64,000 nucleotides of DNA, taken from Anodontia alba (Eukaryota; Mollusca; Bivalvia; Lucinida; Lucinidae). Location of the stretch: the NCBI GenBank assembly GCA_964016985.1, contig OZ024833.1, positions 58,975,463-59,039,462 of the forward strand, given 5' to 3'. This document shows positions 11,141-22,168 of this stretch, piece by piece. Both the position numbers and the translations under genes were made by a program. How positions within the stretch are numbered: position 1 is the stretch's first letter; the number at the start of each line of letters is the position of its first letter. Under the pieces are notes generated by a model. That model made no database searches. It was not told the DNA's origin and saw nothing but the letters and a program-made list of their open reading frames with translations.

Positions 11141-11338
11141 GCCGCGCCATACGGAAATGTGACCACATGCGTGCGCAGTCTGACCAGGGACTTCACTGTC
11201 CACTCAAAGAATTACTGGATACGACAGAATGTACGAATGAAAAGCAAAGGCCTGGATGATACTTTGCGCATGTGCAGGATGAAATGAATCTGCACATTTT
11301 GCGCGTGCTCGAAGGCACGTTTTCGTTTGACGTGGCCC
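11141..11338. mobile_element. Family E MITE, complete
   Basis: GCCGCGCCATACGGAAATGT to TTTCGTTTGACGTGGC, with ACTTTGCGCATGTGCAGGAT in the right half. Confidence 0.73.
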
Positions 11339-11414
11339 ATATGATAGTGGTCGTCTTACCATTACTCTGTGCTTACAAGGTGCAATCTCTTCCGGGCGCG
11401 TAGCCAGGGGGAGC

Positions 11415-11436
11415 GGGGGGGGGGGGGGGGGGGGGG
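11415..11436. repeat. Poly-G run
   Basis: About 22 G residues. Similar G or C runs occur at 9108-9132, 16628-16648 and 56399-56432. Confidence 0.9.
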
Positions 11437-11514
11437 AAAGCTATGAAGCCCGGGCATCAACATAAATTTGGCAATTTAACCTTATTTTCACCTCAAACTT
11501 GTTCAGATGACATC

Positions 11515-11794
11515 CATTACGAAAACAGGCCTATTCAAATATATTGAAAATTTCACCTCCAAAAACTGAAAGTTTTCAGATGAAAAACAAAATGTTATTT
11601 TTCACATTTCTGCTCAAAACATAGACTGCGGGTACTCGTTAGAACCGCCTCGACGAGGCGGTTCTAACGAGTACCCACAATCTATGTTTTAAGCAGAAAT
11701 AAGAAAAATAAAGTATACCCCTGTAAACCCCAGTTTTACTATATAAAAGTGAGGTTTAAGGGGGTCAAAATGATATAGGTATGTTTTCGTGATG
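11515..11794 (-). mobile_element. Family B MITE
   Basis: CATTACGAAAACAGGCCTAT to ATGTTTTCGTGATG with a complete palindrome (11628-11690). Confidence 0.85.
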
Positions 11795-11799
11795 AAATG

Positions 11800-11878
11800 G
11801 GCCGAGCCACAGCATTTCCAACAAGACCATATGTCCGCTAAGCAATGACTCTGATCAGCCTGCGCAAATGTACTGATA
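11800..11878. mobile_element. Family F fragment interrupted by L2
   Basis: GGGCCGAGCCACAGCATTTC to GATCAGCCTGCGCAAATG, then cut by the L end GGGCGGTTGCC. Confidence 0.6.
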
Positions 11879-12354
11879 GGGCGGTTGCCTGTAATTCTAT
11901 AAGTCTCATAGAACTGATAAGGATTTAGGCTGAAATGGGGGAAAAAATAAAGAAATTTATGTACGTGCTACTGATCTTTTTCTAACATTTTGCAAATTCG
12001 GTTACTTGGTATAGTCGGTCCTTTTCGGTGGAAAAGGTCCTTTTCGGTGTTAGAAGGACCGCGGCTCGGGTTACACTTTTTACCCAACGCCGTAGATTTG
12101 GTGCGTTTACTTGAGTAGTCATATTCATACACGGATATTGTACTCAATATGATTAAAATCTTATTTTTCAAAAGTTTGGAGTTTTCTTTGGGTTTGTTTT
12201 TTATTCACTATTTACATCAGCGTGTATAAGGCTAATATGTTTGAATGCAGAATGAAGCATTATCGGCGTTAGAAGGGAACTATTTGTTAGGTAGTTATTA
12301 GGTTGGTAGAAACAGGAAATTGGACTGTCGCTGGTGGCGGTTTGGCAACCGCCC
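11879..12354. mobile_element. Element L2, inverse orientation
   Basis: GGGCGGTTGCC at 11879 and GGCAACCGCCC ending at 12354. The internal blocks match L1 reversed, including ACCCAACGCCGTAGATTTGG. 476 bp, shorter than L1, which carries a nested B. Confidence 0.75.
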
Positions 12355-12744
12355 GCAATAAGTAGAACGACGATGGTGCTGTATTGGTTAAGTAACTTCT
12401 TTGAAACGAAGAAGAGCTTGGCCACGATGAAATGGTGCCCGTGAAGCATCGTATGTGGCGAGGTAATGAAAATGGCAGAACTTGGCCACGGTGACGATGG
12501 CGCACTGCGTACGGAAGAGTGAAGGAGATAGACGTATAGGACAAAAGTTTGTCGTCTCGGTTTATATTACATAATACATGTACGTGTCGTACATTATACG
12601 AAATTACACAATACATGATATAATAGCACAATACAGGTGCAATTACATTACAAGTAAACAAAAATACGTTATCAAATTACAGACTGAGATGGTCAAACAT
12701 TGTTCGAAAGCAATCAAATCATTACTAGTTAGGCACTGTAACAA
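12355..12744. other. No feature seen
   Basis: An open frame across 12287-12661 on the minus strand has no recognisable domain and partly covers L2. Confidence 0.4.
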
Positions 12745-12955
12745 AATACCGTGTTTTACCCAACATATTCGGACACCTTCGCTCCTTTCAAACTGTAAGC
12801 AAGTCGATTTACCGCCTGCTGATGAATCTAAAACTACTTAGGAGTGACATACAGTGTAGAACCAGATCAGACGCCGCGTTCTGCGGCGTCTGATCTGGTT
12901 CTACACTGTTTGTTCAGGTCTCTCTGCCAAAATATCTTGGAAAAATACGATAAAG
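12745..12955. mobile_element. Family A MITE
   Basis: TACCGTGTTTTACCCAACAT to AAAAATACGATA ends; perfect hairpin 12847-12913 (ACAGTGTAGAACCAGATCAG and inverse) around GACGCCGCGTTCTGCGGCGT. Confidence 0.8.
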
Positions 12956-13208
12956 CAATAAAATATCAGACAGCCCGATAGGAATCTTAGACAATGCATA
13001 TGATTCCATATGGACATATAATGCAACATTGATGTACAGCAGAAGGGTTCCGGTGTCATATTAGCATCTTATTTACATCAGCAATATTTTCTTGCTAACA
13101 CGTTTAGCAACATCTCAGTTGCAATATAAATCTGCATTTACAAGTTTATAACCCTTCCGGTCAGTCTATTATTTTGCACAACGTGAAAAAGCCCCTTTTA
13201 CAATATTG

Positions 13209-13350
13209 GTCACGCCATTCGAAAACGTGATTTCGGGCATATGTGGACAGCGAAGGCCCATATCAGCCTGCGCATCCGAGCAGTCTGATTAGGGCCTTCA
13301 CTGTTCGATTACCGAATCATTGGATACAACTGAATGTATGACTTGAGAGC
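13209..13350. mobile_element. Family E MITE, truncated
   Basis: GTCACGCCATTCGAAAACGT to ATGTATGACTTGAGAGCG; the right half is missing and a G arm follows. Confidence 0.68.
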
Positions 13351-13363
13351 GAGGGGGTGGGGG

Positions 13364-13470
13364 TCTAGTGACCAGCCTTTATAGTCATATTATTTTGGTT
13401 TTATTTTAATGGATTATCAAACGGGATTATAGGATAAATATTTAGTCACTGGAGACTGCAGCCAGTCTAA
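13364..13470. mobile_element. Family G, single arm
   Basis: Only the right arm is present: GACCAGCCTTTATAGTCATA to AGTCACTGGAGACTGCAGCC. It abuts a truncated E element on its left. Confidence 0.7.
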
Positions 13471-13609
13471 GGGAATGAGGGCATGATAGCATACAAACAG
13501 AAGAAGATCATGCCCCCTTCCCCACCTGCTACAAGTACAGGTCCCTTATCTTTCCGTTTACTCATAAGGCCGCTTTCTCTTAGGGGAAACCATACGTAAC
13601 AGTTTTTTC

Positions 13610-14065
13610 TAAGGCATAAGAATTCCAGCATACATTTTTTTTTTTTTAAATATCTTTCCGACTAGTGTTTGGCATTTCATGCTAACTGCCTCCTAATCCT
13701 AAGGAGACAACTCACATGAAAAATCAAACCTTATTTCCCTGAAGAAAAAGAAAAGGAAAACATTATGGGCCGGGTCATGCGAAAGCGTGTCTTCGGGTAT
13801 TCGCGGACAGCGAAGGCCAAGATCAGCCTGTGCATCCGCACAGTCTGATTAGGGCCTTCGCCGTCCGCAAACAGAATCATTTGGATACTATAGAATGTTT
13901 CAATGGAGGGCAAATGCCCGGATGAGACTTTGCGCATGTGCAGGATGATGTGAATCCGCACATTTTGCGCATACTCGAATGCACTTTTTCGCTTGACTCG
14001 ATCCAGAAGATCAATTTGCCATCTGCTGAATTTGTGCCAGAGACCGCTAAAACTGAATAAAAATA
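13610..14065. mobile_element. Family D MITE split by an E element
   Basis: D stem GGCATTTCATGCTAACTGCC and end CCATCTGCTGAATTTGTGCC flank an E copy at 13767-14004. Confidence 0.7.
13767..14004. mobile_element. Family E MITE nested in D
   Basis: GGGCCGGGTCATGCGAAAGC to TTCGCTTGACTCGATCC, complete with both halves. Confidence 0.75.
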
Positions 14066-14388
14066 TTTATTACCCGAAATAGTAAATTGATGCGTTTCCT
14101 ATTCACTATATAGTATTTTTCTCTTTTTGTGAATACTTTTCTGTTCTGTAATCCCGACAAATGTTCTTTTTATGCGATTTAATTCAATAATTCCGCAAGT
14201 AAATGGCACTTGATAGATCTTAATAAAGGACCAGTTATGGATGGTAAATCTAAAATACTTCCTAATTTGCATGAGTTCAAATGCAAATATCTATTTGCTT
14301 AGAGAGATTAAACGAAAATCAGGTTTAGCTTTCTTTCAAGTGAGAAATATTATTGACATTATAAGGAAATATAGGGTTCTTCAACCGT
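14066..14388. other. No feature seen
   Basis: AT-rich, no recognised repeat. Confidence 0.4.
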
Positions 14389-14590
14389 TTTCACTCTCTG
14401 GGCTAATTCAGCAAACGACAAACTGATGCTATTTTTCTTTTTTTCCTAGAAACCAAATTTGACATTTCATGCAAATTGTCTCCAGTGGAGACAATTTGCA
14501 CGAAATGTTAAAACCTGTTTCCTGGGAAAAATTAAAAAAAAATTAAAATGTCGTCTGCTGAAAATTTTACCAAGAGTACTAAGCGTCAAC
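14389..14590. mobile_element. Family D MITE
   Basis: TCTGGGCTAATTCAGCAAAC and GTCGTCTGCTGAAAATTTTA ends; stem TTTGACATTTCATGCAAATT around TCTCCAGTGGAGA. Confidence 0.8.
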
Positions 14591-14651
14591 TGCTTTAATT
14601 GGCTGTGTTCGGGCGTGAAGTTTTTCTGCTAGTTAAACACTACCTATATCT

Positions 14652-14842
14652 TAACCCTAAAAGTGCCAAAACAAATTGTAACAGACGGCAGTCTATTTTA
14701 TTATTTTTTCAGATAAAATAAGGCTTGATGTTTTATGTGAATCGTCTTGACACACGAGTCATATGAAACATCAAGCCTTATCTTCTCTGAAAAACTAGAA
14801 GACTATTCACATGAAATGTCTTGCCTTATTTAAGGGTTAACT
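14652..14842. mobile_element. Family D MITE (TTAACCCTAA subtype)
   Basis: TTAACCCTAAAAGTGCC and TTAAGGGTTAAC ends. The stem TTGATGTTTTATGTGAATCG resembles the copies at 318 and 25520. Confidence 0.73.
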
Positions 14843-15137
14843 TTTAAGATTTTCGATCGCTAGCAGAATATGCGTAAAAGATTGAAGTGAATTGTAGAGT
14901 CTCGCATCAGCTGTAGGGTTGGGATGTCGGTGGCCCATTTGTCTAAATCAGTAGCTTTCGGATCACCAGCATTTCTCTGTGCCGTGGTTTATTTTAGAAG
15001 GATAAATAGTTTTCCAGCATCATTCAAACTGCATTAGCATACGACATTAAATACCCACTGAACTCCCTCTATCCCAGACATAGGGTCGACTGGTGCATTA
15101 TTTAAAGGGACTAAATTCTATTGGCAGTGCTGACATA

Positions 15138-15255
15138 TTGAACAAGGGAGACAACTGTTGTGAGCTCCTGTACTAAGTCCCTTCTGAAATGGGGTCTATA
15201 CTTAAAGGAAAGACCTCATTTCTGAAAGTAAGCAAAAAAAGTTTGACAGTTGCCT
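15138..15255. mobile_element. Family J1 hairpin, partial
   Basis: CCTTCTGAAATGGGGTCTAT and GACCTCATTTCTGAAAG arms; the centre is shortened. Confidence 0.6.
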
Positions 15256-16610
15256 GGAAGAAATTGATAGAGTTCAACCAAATTTTGCATATTTAATGAC
15301 GTTGACCAGATCTAAATTGGGGTTGTTACGCGTCCATTTTCACAAAGTTACAACACATTTATGGCCCTTGGTTAACGTCAGAATTTCGTTTCCATTAACA
15401 TCTTATGAACGAATTGATGGAGTTTGGTCAAATTTTCCATATGCATTGACCTTAACCAGCTCTGAATTGGGATCGTTACGCGTCCTTGGTTAACGCCTGA
15501 ATTTCGTTCTCGCTCAATATCTTGTGAACCAATACATGGAATTTGATCAAATTTTGCATATGCATTGACCTTAACCAGAACTAGGTTGGGATTGTTACGC
15601 ATTCATATTCGCAAATTTGCAACACAGTTATGGTCCTTTGTTAATGTCAGAATTTTGCTTCTGCTCAATAATATGTGAACAAATTGGTGGAGTTTGATCA
15701 AATTTTGCATATGCATTGACCTTAACCAGACCTAGGTTGGGCTTATGCGTTAATTTTTGCAAATTTACAACACAATTATGGCCCTTAGTAACTGTCAAAA
15801 TTTTGTATCCGCTCAGTACCTTGTGAACGAATCCATTACGAAAACACGCCTATTTAAATACACAGAAAATTTATCAGTGATAAAATGACAATTTATCAGT
15901 TTAAAAAAATCTGATATTTTTCATATTTCTGCACAAAACATAGATTATGGGTACTCGTTAGAACCACCTCGACGAGGCGGTTCTAACGAGTACCCACAAT
16001 CTATGTTTTCGAGCAGAAATAAGAAAAATAATGTAAACCCCTGTAAACCCCAGTTTTACTATATAAAAGTGGGGTTCGAGGGGGTCAAAATTATATAGGT
16101 ATGTTTTCGTCATGGTTTGTTACGCGTACATTTTCGCAATTTTTCAACACAGTTATGGCCCTTAGTTTTTTGTAAAAATTACATTTCCGCTCAATATCTT
16201 GTGAACGAATCGACGGAATGTGACCAAATTTTGCATATGCATTGACCTTAACCAGTTCTAGGCTGGGATTGTTACGCATCAATTTTTCACAAATTAACAA
16301 CACAGTTATGGCCCTCGCTTATCGTCAGAATTTCGTTTCGGCTTAATATCTTGTGAAAGAATCGATGGAATTTAACCAAATTTTGCAGATGCATTGACGT
16401 TGACCAGATCTAGCTTAGGATTGTTATGCATCAGTTTTTCGCAAAGATACAACACAGTTACGGTCCTTGGTTATTGTCAATTTTGTTTCCGCTCAATATC
16501 TCATTGGGAACAATTTGATGGAATTCGACCCAGTTTTGCATATGCATTGAAGTTGACCAGATTTAGGTTGGAATTGTTACACATCAATTTTCATACCCTC
16601 CGCAAACTGT
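15256..16610. repeat. Tandem satellite, ~150-bp unit, seven or more units
   Basis: ATTTTGCATATGCATTGACC recurs near 15282, 15432, 15552, 15702, 16234, 16379 and 16534. Each unit continues TTAACCAGATCTAGGTTGGG, TTGTTACGCGTC, ACAACACAGTTATGGCCCTT and ATATCTTGTGAACGAATCGA. Unit length varies between 120 and 155. A B element splits the array. Confidence 0.85.
15834..16114 (-). mobile_element. Family B MITE nested in the 150-bp satellite
   Basis: CATTACGAAAACACGCCTAT to ATGTTTTCGTCATG. Satellite sequence occurs on both sides (TTGTGAACGAATC before, TTGTTACGCGT after). Confidence 0.85.
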
Positions 16611-17174
16611 GTTGGGTGTGTGTGTGGCGGGGGGGGGGGGGGGGGGGGTGGTAAAGGTGCGGGGCGGGAGGGGGCAGGCGTGTACTGTTTTCATGTCCGT
16701 CCGACTGTCCGTCCGTAACGTTTTGGTTTCTGTGCGGGGGTATCTAATAAGCTCTGCTTATTGACATTTCTTGTTATTTTTATTTTTTTATTTTCAATGC
16801 AAACGGGAAAAAAATGCTGCAGTCACCGGGGTGACTTTTTCACAGTTTGGTTTTAGTTGGTCCAAGGGACTCGCAACGTTGGGATGAGTCCCTAAGATAT
16901 TTTAGAAAAGTTTTCTTCTGTACTTTGTGAGTCAAGGGACCCGTTTGTACAAAAATTGCCAGGAGAAATCCCCGGCCCTGGTCTTACTGACACCCCTGTA
17001 GTATGTTAAATAGTACTATAGTGTCGGCGACAGAATGCGGGCGGGCCTTTAAGGTTACAGTTTGTGGTTGAGTAAGTGCACACGAGCTGTATAATCAGCT
17101 CTTTAATCTCTTCCGATTGATTGACTTAAAAAGGCCTGTCTGCTTATGTACAATACAAGTTTTTTGACATTTGA
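16611..17174. other. G-run then unrecognised sequence
   Basis: Poly-G 16628-16648 just after the satellite, then mixed sequence with no recognised repeat. Confidence 0.5.
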
Positions 17175-17391
17175 ACCGCATTTGTGTGAAAACGTACATG
17201 TCTCATCTGACAAGTGCGCCCAAACGAAGGCTCAAATCAGCCTTCGTTGTTTGCATGAAGAAACTTGACAACCTTGACTACCAATAATGCGCCTAGCGAC
17301 GATTCAGATTAGACTGCGCATGCGCAGTCTGATCTGAATCTACGCTAGGCGCACTTGTTCAAAGGTACGATTTCTAACGTTGAGGCCCATT
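17175..17391. mobile_element. Family F MITE (subtype)
   Basis: AAGTGCGCCCAAACGAAGGC and TACGCTAGGCGCACTTGTTC. The right hairpin GATTAGACTGCGCATGCGCA is perfect. Confidence 0.68.
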
Positions 17392-17399
17392 CATTTACT

Positions 17400-17605
17400 G
17401 CTCTCAAGGCGTTAAAGCCGACGACAAAAGAGTGACGTTTTCTGAGTTTTCCTAGAGGACGGGACTTGGTCTTTCGAGGACTCAACTCTTCAGAGGGGAT
17501 GAATATGAACAGTCAATAAGGACAAGTTCTCAAGGACTGTTCCCTAGGAAAAGTAAGAAAACGATGTCGTCTGCAGATACTTAAATTCGACAGGCTTAAT
17601 GTTAA
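17400..17605. mobile_element. Family D-like MITE, diverged
   Basis: CTCTCAAGGCGTTAAAGCCG and CGTCTGCAGATACTTAAATT ends. The stem differs from other D copies (GGACTTGGTCTTTCGAGGAC). Confidence 0.6.
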
Positions 17606-17684
17606 ATAAAGAGCAGGCGGATCGAATACCAGTAATCGTGTTATATCTAGTGATTCGAAATAAGATAATCATCAAGTCAAGGTT

Positions 17685-17900
17685 TTTTAAATCTCAGTAT
17701 GCTGTGAAAAATCAGCAGACGGCATTTTGAAATATTTCTATTTTTATTTTTCCCAGAAACTAGGATCTGAAATTTCAAGCATTATTGTCTCCTTAGTGTC
17801 AAATCCTTATTCTTGAGAGAAAACAAAGAAAAAAAAAAAAAATAAGAAAAAATATTAGTATGTCGCCTGCTGAATTTGTCAGAGTTGTAAAGGTTAAAAA
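17685..17900. mobile_element. Family D MITE
   Basis: AAATCAGCAGACGGCATTTT and TATGTCGCCTGCTGAATTTG ends; A-run 17830-17845 before the right end. Confidence 0.72.
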
Positions 17901-18239
17901 ATGTTGTTGTTTTTTTTGGTTTTTTTTTGTGTGTGGGAAGCTACACTTTAACTGGGATTCTCAGCATAATTTTTCATCCCTGAGTTTCTGAAGTGGATTC
18001 GTCCTTCTTTGGATTTGCATACGCCAACTGTTGCAACACTGGACCGACATAACTTAACATTGTTGGAAGGGCCGTAAAATTAAAAAGAAAAACTTAATGG
18101 GACACTGACATTTGTTCAGAGGTGATTAAACTTCGGAACAGAATTGATTTTTAATCGTTTACCAGCTATTAAACTTTTCTTGAACTTCAGGCTAATTGTT
18201 TCAAAGAGTCATTTAATAATGGCATTTCATATTTATGAA

Positions 18240-18438
18240 CCTTAACCACTCTCTGGGCAAATTCAGCTGACAACACATTGATAATATGTCTCTTATTTTT
18301 CCCACAAAATAGGCTTTGACATTTCATGCAAATTGTCTCCAAAGGAGACAATTTGCATGAAATATCAAAGCCTGTTTTCTGGGAAAATTAGAAAAAAAAA
18401 TATTAATTTGCCTTCTGCTGAATTTGCCCAGATTGAGA
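18240..18438. mobile_element. Family D MITE
   Basis: CTCTGGGCAAATTCAGCTGA and CTTCTGCTGAATTTGCCCAG ends; perfect stem GACATTTCATGCAAATTGTC. Confidence 0.8.
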
Positions 18439-18597
18439 AAAAAAGGTGAAAAGAGTCATTTCGTATTTACTAATGGTGTTTCGTATTTATTAAAGATCAA
18501 AGTACAAAGAATATAAATCGTAGCACGAGAAATAAACCCTTATCACACATGCTAGCATTGAAGGCTCGAATCAGCCTGAGGATTCACACAGCCTAAC

Positions 18598-18875
18598 CGT
18601 CACGAAAACATACCTATATAATACTGACCCCCTTAAACCCCACTTTTATATAGTAAAACTGGGGTTTACAGGGATATACATTATTTTTCTTATTTCTGCT
18701 CAAAACATAGACTGTCGATACTCGTTAGAACCGCCTCGCCGAGGCGGTTCTAACGAGTACCCACAATCTATGTTTTGAGCAGGAATATGAAAAATATCAG
18801 AGTTTTTTATTTGAAAATTTTCAGTTTTTGGATGTGAAATTTTCTATATATTTGAATAGGCGTGTTTTCGTGATG
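18598..18875 (+). mobile_element. Family B MITE
   Basis: Starts CGTCACGAAAACATACCTAT and ends GTGTTTTCGTGATG, with a complete palindrome. An F fragment lies immediately to its left. Confidence 0.84.
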
Positions 18876-18952
18876 ACCACCAGAGTCTTCTTTTCTTGCT
18901 TTCAAACTCAGTCACAGCAGTAAAATCAAGTATATTTTAATAAACAGAGAAA

Positions 18953-19088
18953 ACCTCGGCCGTACTCCACGGAATATGCACACTATTTCAGTTTCTGGCG
19001 AAAGAATGTGCACAATACTGGTTAACCGCTTAGAGGACTAAGCCTGCCCAGTAAACGTGTGGTTAGGTAAACTGACCGCGCTGAAAGT
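18953..19088 (+). mobile_element. SINE fragment (3' conserved part)
   Basis: Contains CAGTTTCTGGCGAAAGAATG, TTAACCGCTTAGAGGACTAA and GGTTAGGTAAACTGACCGCG almost unchanged from the intact SINEs, but lacks the tRNA-like head. Confidence 0.8.
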
Positions 19089-19110
19089 ACGTTTTCTGAT
19101 GTTGTAATTT

Positions 19111-19132
19111 TTTTTTTTTTTTTTTTTTTTTG
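19111..19132. repeat. Poly-T run
   Basis: About 22 T residues; no flanking gene. Confidence 0.85.
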
Positions 19133-19288
19133 TTAATGGACCAGGAAACTCATTCAAAGCATTGTTAACTGTTAAAACGAAATCGATGTCATTAAAGAGG
19201 TTTTCGATATTTAACATTCGAGTTTATATATCAATGATATTTTTATGAGGAAAAAAAGCTAACACATTTTCAATGAAAATGAGTGAAT

Positions 19289-19482
19289 TAACATAATATG
19301 GGCAGCGCATGCGTAAAATGCATAGATTCTGATCCATCCCACGCATGCGCAAAGTCTCATCCAGGCATTTGCTCCCCTTTGATTCATTCTGTAGTGTCAA
19401 ATGATTCTGTTAGCCTTCATCAGTCTGCGCGGATGCGCATGCTGATCTGGGCCGTCGTTGCTCGCATGACGCGGTCCGTATG
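19289..19482. mobile_element. Family E MITE, inverse
   Basis: GGGCAGCGCATGCGTAAAAT to CGTTGCTCGCATGACGCGGT, in inverse order relative to 3162. Confidence 0.65.
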
Positions 19483-19495
19483 ATCTTCGACAAGC

Positions 19496-19706
19496 TTAAA
19501 GACGTCTCCGGGGGCAGGTGCGGACAGCCAATGCCCAGATCAGCCTGCGCATTCGCACAGTCTGATCAAGTCCTTCGCTGTCCGCATACTGAAATCCTCG
19601 ATATGGCAGAATGCGCCAATGAAGGGAAAAGGCCCTGATCAAAATACGCGGAAACACAGGACGATCTGAATTTCACCTATGCTCAGATACCTTTTTCGTT
19701 TGAACC
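19496..19706. mobile_element. Family E MITE
   Basis: GACAGCCAATGCCCAGATCA and GATCAGCCTGCGCATTCGCA left hairpin; ACGCGGAAACACAGGACGAT right half; close to the inverse copy at 19289. Confidence 0.65.
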
Positions 19707-19732
19707 TTATTATTTGAACAGAGAGGCCAGGG

Positions 19733-19907
19733 CAAATAGCGTAGACCCAGATAGGACGCTGCAGAATGCGACGTCTGATCAGGGTCAACAATGTTTGCTG
19801 TCCACCCAGCAAGCAACATACACATATCAACAGGTTTAAGAATGGATTTGTTGAAGTTTTTCTACAAGTATTGTAAGGAGTTAAGATATTCGAATATTTA
19901 GGGTAAA
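19733..19907. mobile_element. Family A MITE, decayed
   Basis: AAATAGCGTAGACCCAGATA hairpin with GACGTCTGATCAGGGTCAAC; ends GATATTCGAATATTTAGGGT. Confidence 0.65.
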
Positions 19908-19967
19908 AATGCCAACAAGCAAAGAAGGACACATATTCCAAATCTGGAAAGTAGATTGTGATAAGTG

Positions 19968-20310
19968 CCAGCGCACGACAAAACCTACAATAAGATTTAT
20001 GCGACCAACGAAGACTCAGATCAGCCTGCGCATCAGCGCAGTCTGATCAGTGTCTTCGCTGATCGCATGTGCCTTCTGCAGCCTTCAGGCTATATCCAAA
20101 GAGGAATAAAGGAGAGCCCTTGCCATACTGGGTGGATGTACAGGCTGATCTGAGTATTTGCTGGTCTTATACGTCTAATTGTAGGTTTTGTCGTGCGCTC
20201 CCAGCAGACACATGACCTCTATACAACGTCGCCTCAACGTCGATGCAACGTTGCATCGACGCTGAGGCGACGTTGTGTAGACTTTCAAGTGCCCGCTGGG
20301 CTGGCTCAAT
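19968..20310. mobile_element. Family F MITE interrupted by an I element
   Basis: AGCGCACGACAAAACCTACA and TGTAGGTTTTGTCGTGCGCT ends. The first GATCAGCCTGCGCATCAGCG hairpin is intact. The I copy at 20200-20300 lies in its terminal GCGCT. Confidence 0.78.
20200..20300. mobile_element. Family I palindromic MITE nested in F, 2-bp duplication
   Basis: From CCCAGCAGACACATGACC to GTGCCCGCTGGG around ACGTCGATGCAACGTTGCAT. CT flanks both ends. Removing it rejoins the F end GTCGTGCGCTGGCTCA, the exact sequence seen uninterrupted at 27557-27572. Confidence 0.85.
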
Positions 20311-20382
20311 TATTCTGATTTTGCTGTTCATGTTTTGTTTTGTGCTGTATATACCTGAAAGGGTGGGGGAGGGGTGGGATTC

Positions 20383-20483
20383 TTTCCTTTTACAGAGGAC
20401 CGCTCTTCAGAAGAGGTTTCTTGGGAGCAACTCTTTTCTTTCAGAGTGGCTCCCGTTTCAGAAGGTCCAATCTAAAAGGAAAT
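20383..20483. mobile_element. Family J-like hairpin, diverged
   Basis: TTCCTTTTACAGAGGACCGC, GGGAGCAACTCTTTTCTTTC and CAGAAGGTCCAATCTAAAAG. Confidence 0.5.
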
Positions 20484-20585
20484 AACTAGGAATCTCTTAT
20501 GGTGTATTTCCATTCTTCCAAAACAGTCTTTAACTGTTTAGTTCTATTTGCGTTTTGTGTGTGTGTGCGGGGTGGGGGTGGGGGG

Positions 20586-20930
20586 CGGGCGAACCGCCAC
20601 CAGATTTAACATTCCTCATTTCGACAATACATTTTCCTGTTAGTACCAACCTAATAATACCAACCAAACAATAGTTGCCTGCTAACGATCGCTAAATTCT
20701 GCATTCGAACATATTAGCCTTATGAACATACTGATGTTTATAACTAGCGAATAAATAAACAAAACCAAAGAAAACTTCAAAGTTTTCAAGAAATATGATT
20801 TTATTTTATTCATACTGAGTACAATATCGGCGGGCGAATATGAATACTCCAATAAAACGCTCCAAATATGACTTTTGACACCGGAAACAAGATTTTTTTC
20901 AGGCAATCACTCCCACCAGCTCTTAGTGAT
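20586..20930. mobile_element. Element L3, incomplete
   Basis: CGAACCGCCACCAGATTTAA, TTTCGACAATACATTTTCCT and GCGAATATGAATACTCCAAT match L1; a clear GGGCGGTTGCC end is missing. T-run follows at 20930-20953. Confidence 0.68.
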
Positions 20931-21127
20931 TTTTTTTTTTTTTTTTTTTTTTTACTGTTTTCTTTGTCTGTTAACCTTGAATAAAATTTGCAAGTGAAAG
21001 TATTGTGTTACCTATTAAACTTAGCCATCAGAATTTGACACCAGTTTTGGTATATTTATGCGACGAGAATATTAAGTGATACACATTCACAAAAACTCTC
21101 ATTCATTCGCAATTCAACCTGTCTTTA

Positions 21128-21240
21128 ACACTTAGCATGCTATAGAAAAATTCAGCAGACGACAAATTAATGATATATTTTCTTATTTTCTGTGAAGAAT
21201 AAGAAAAATATTTCAAAAGGTCATCTGTTGCAATTGCTAA
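21128..21240. mobile_element. Family D MITE, shortened
   Basis: TCAGCAGACGACAAATTAAT directly joined to GAAGAATAAGAAAAATATTT; the stem is deleted. Confidence 0.65.
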
Positions 21241-21242
21241 AC

Positions 21243-21437
21243 CTTAAGCTTGAATTCAACAGACGACAAATTGATGATATTTTTTCTTTTTTCCCCCAGA
21301 AAGTAGGATTTGACATTTCATACTAATTGTCTCCAAGGAGACAATTTGCATGAATTTTCAAATTCTATTTTCTTGGGAAAATAAGAAAAATATTTCAAAA
21401 TGTCGTCTGCTGAATTTTTTACTCTGCATGCTAGGCG
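21243..21437. mobile_element. Family D MITE
   Basis: TTCAACAGACGACAAATTGA and TGTCGTCTGCTGAATTTTTT ends; stem TTTGACATTTCATACTAATT. Confidence 0.77.
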
Positions 21438-21494
21438 TTGACGAATATGTCCGTAGCAAATGCGCAAGTTCGACTGCGCATTTCCGCGAATATA

Positions 21495-22168
21495 CAGACA
21501 ACCCTCTTTATACCGACACTCGATACAACGACAAAATTCATTATAATGACAATTTGACCGTCACGAAACCTTTGCTTAAAAGGTAACAATTAGTAACAAA
21601 CTATGCAAGAAAATTGTATTTAATACTTTAAAAAAGCATATGTTTTGGATATTTTTTTTTTTATAAACCAACTCGAACAAGGTAGGTTCTAATCAATTTC
21701 TACACAATTAACAATTTCCCCATCCGAAACAAGTGTGTGTATTTGAGTAGTTATGTTGACTCTTATATCTCTGGGACAATGAGTAGTCATTTAGAATAGT
21801 ATTCTATTCCAAATGACAAGGTCATATCCCAGTAGATATAAGATATGGAAGTGAAAATCCCCTTGAGAAAACACGCTACCTCTTACAATCATTGACAATT
21901 CTAGTTAATCAAAGAGATTAACAGTTAAAACCCTCTTGGCATTCTAGTTAATCAAAGAGATTAACAGTTAGAACCCTCTCAGTACTCACTTCAAATTCCT
22001 ACCCCTATCTCCTCCCTCTGAAAAACCAAGTATACCTTGTTAAATTACATGGTCATTGCAATACAGTTGCAGTTTTATCTACAAGTTTGTCCAATCAGCA
22101 TGCAGCAAATTCGTTTTAATGGCAATGTCTTTGGGAACAAATGGTGTCGTTGTAACGAGGGTTCACTG
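21495..22168. mobile_element. Pogo/Tigger-like non-autonomous DNA transposon, 674 bp
   Basis: Left end CAGACAACCCTCTTTATACC; right end, reversed, CAGTGAACCCTCGTTACAAC. Both are followed inward by a CAACGACA block, and TA flanks each side (21493-21494, 22169-22170). CAG...CTG ends with CTCGTTATAACGAC-type repeats and TA duplication are typical of the pogo/Tigger branch of Tc1/mariner. No transposase frame remains. Inside are a hairpin near 21770-21842 and two 43-bp repeats at 21901-21985. Confidence 0.7.

Noticed and set aside
12287..12661. 124-codon minus-strand frame
   Set aside because: It overlaps element L2, shows no recognisable domain, and has low-information Ser/Tyr-rich sequence.
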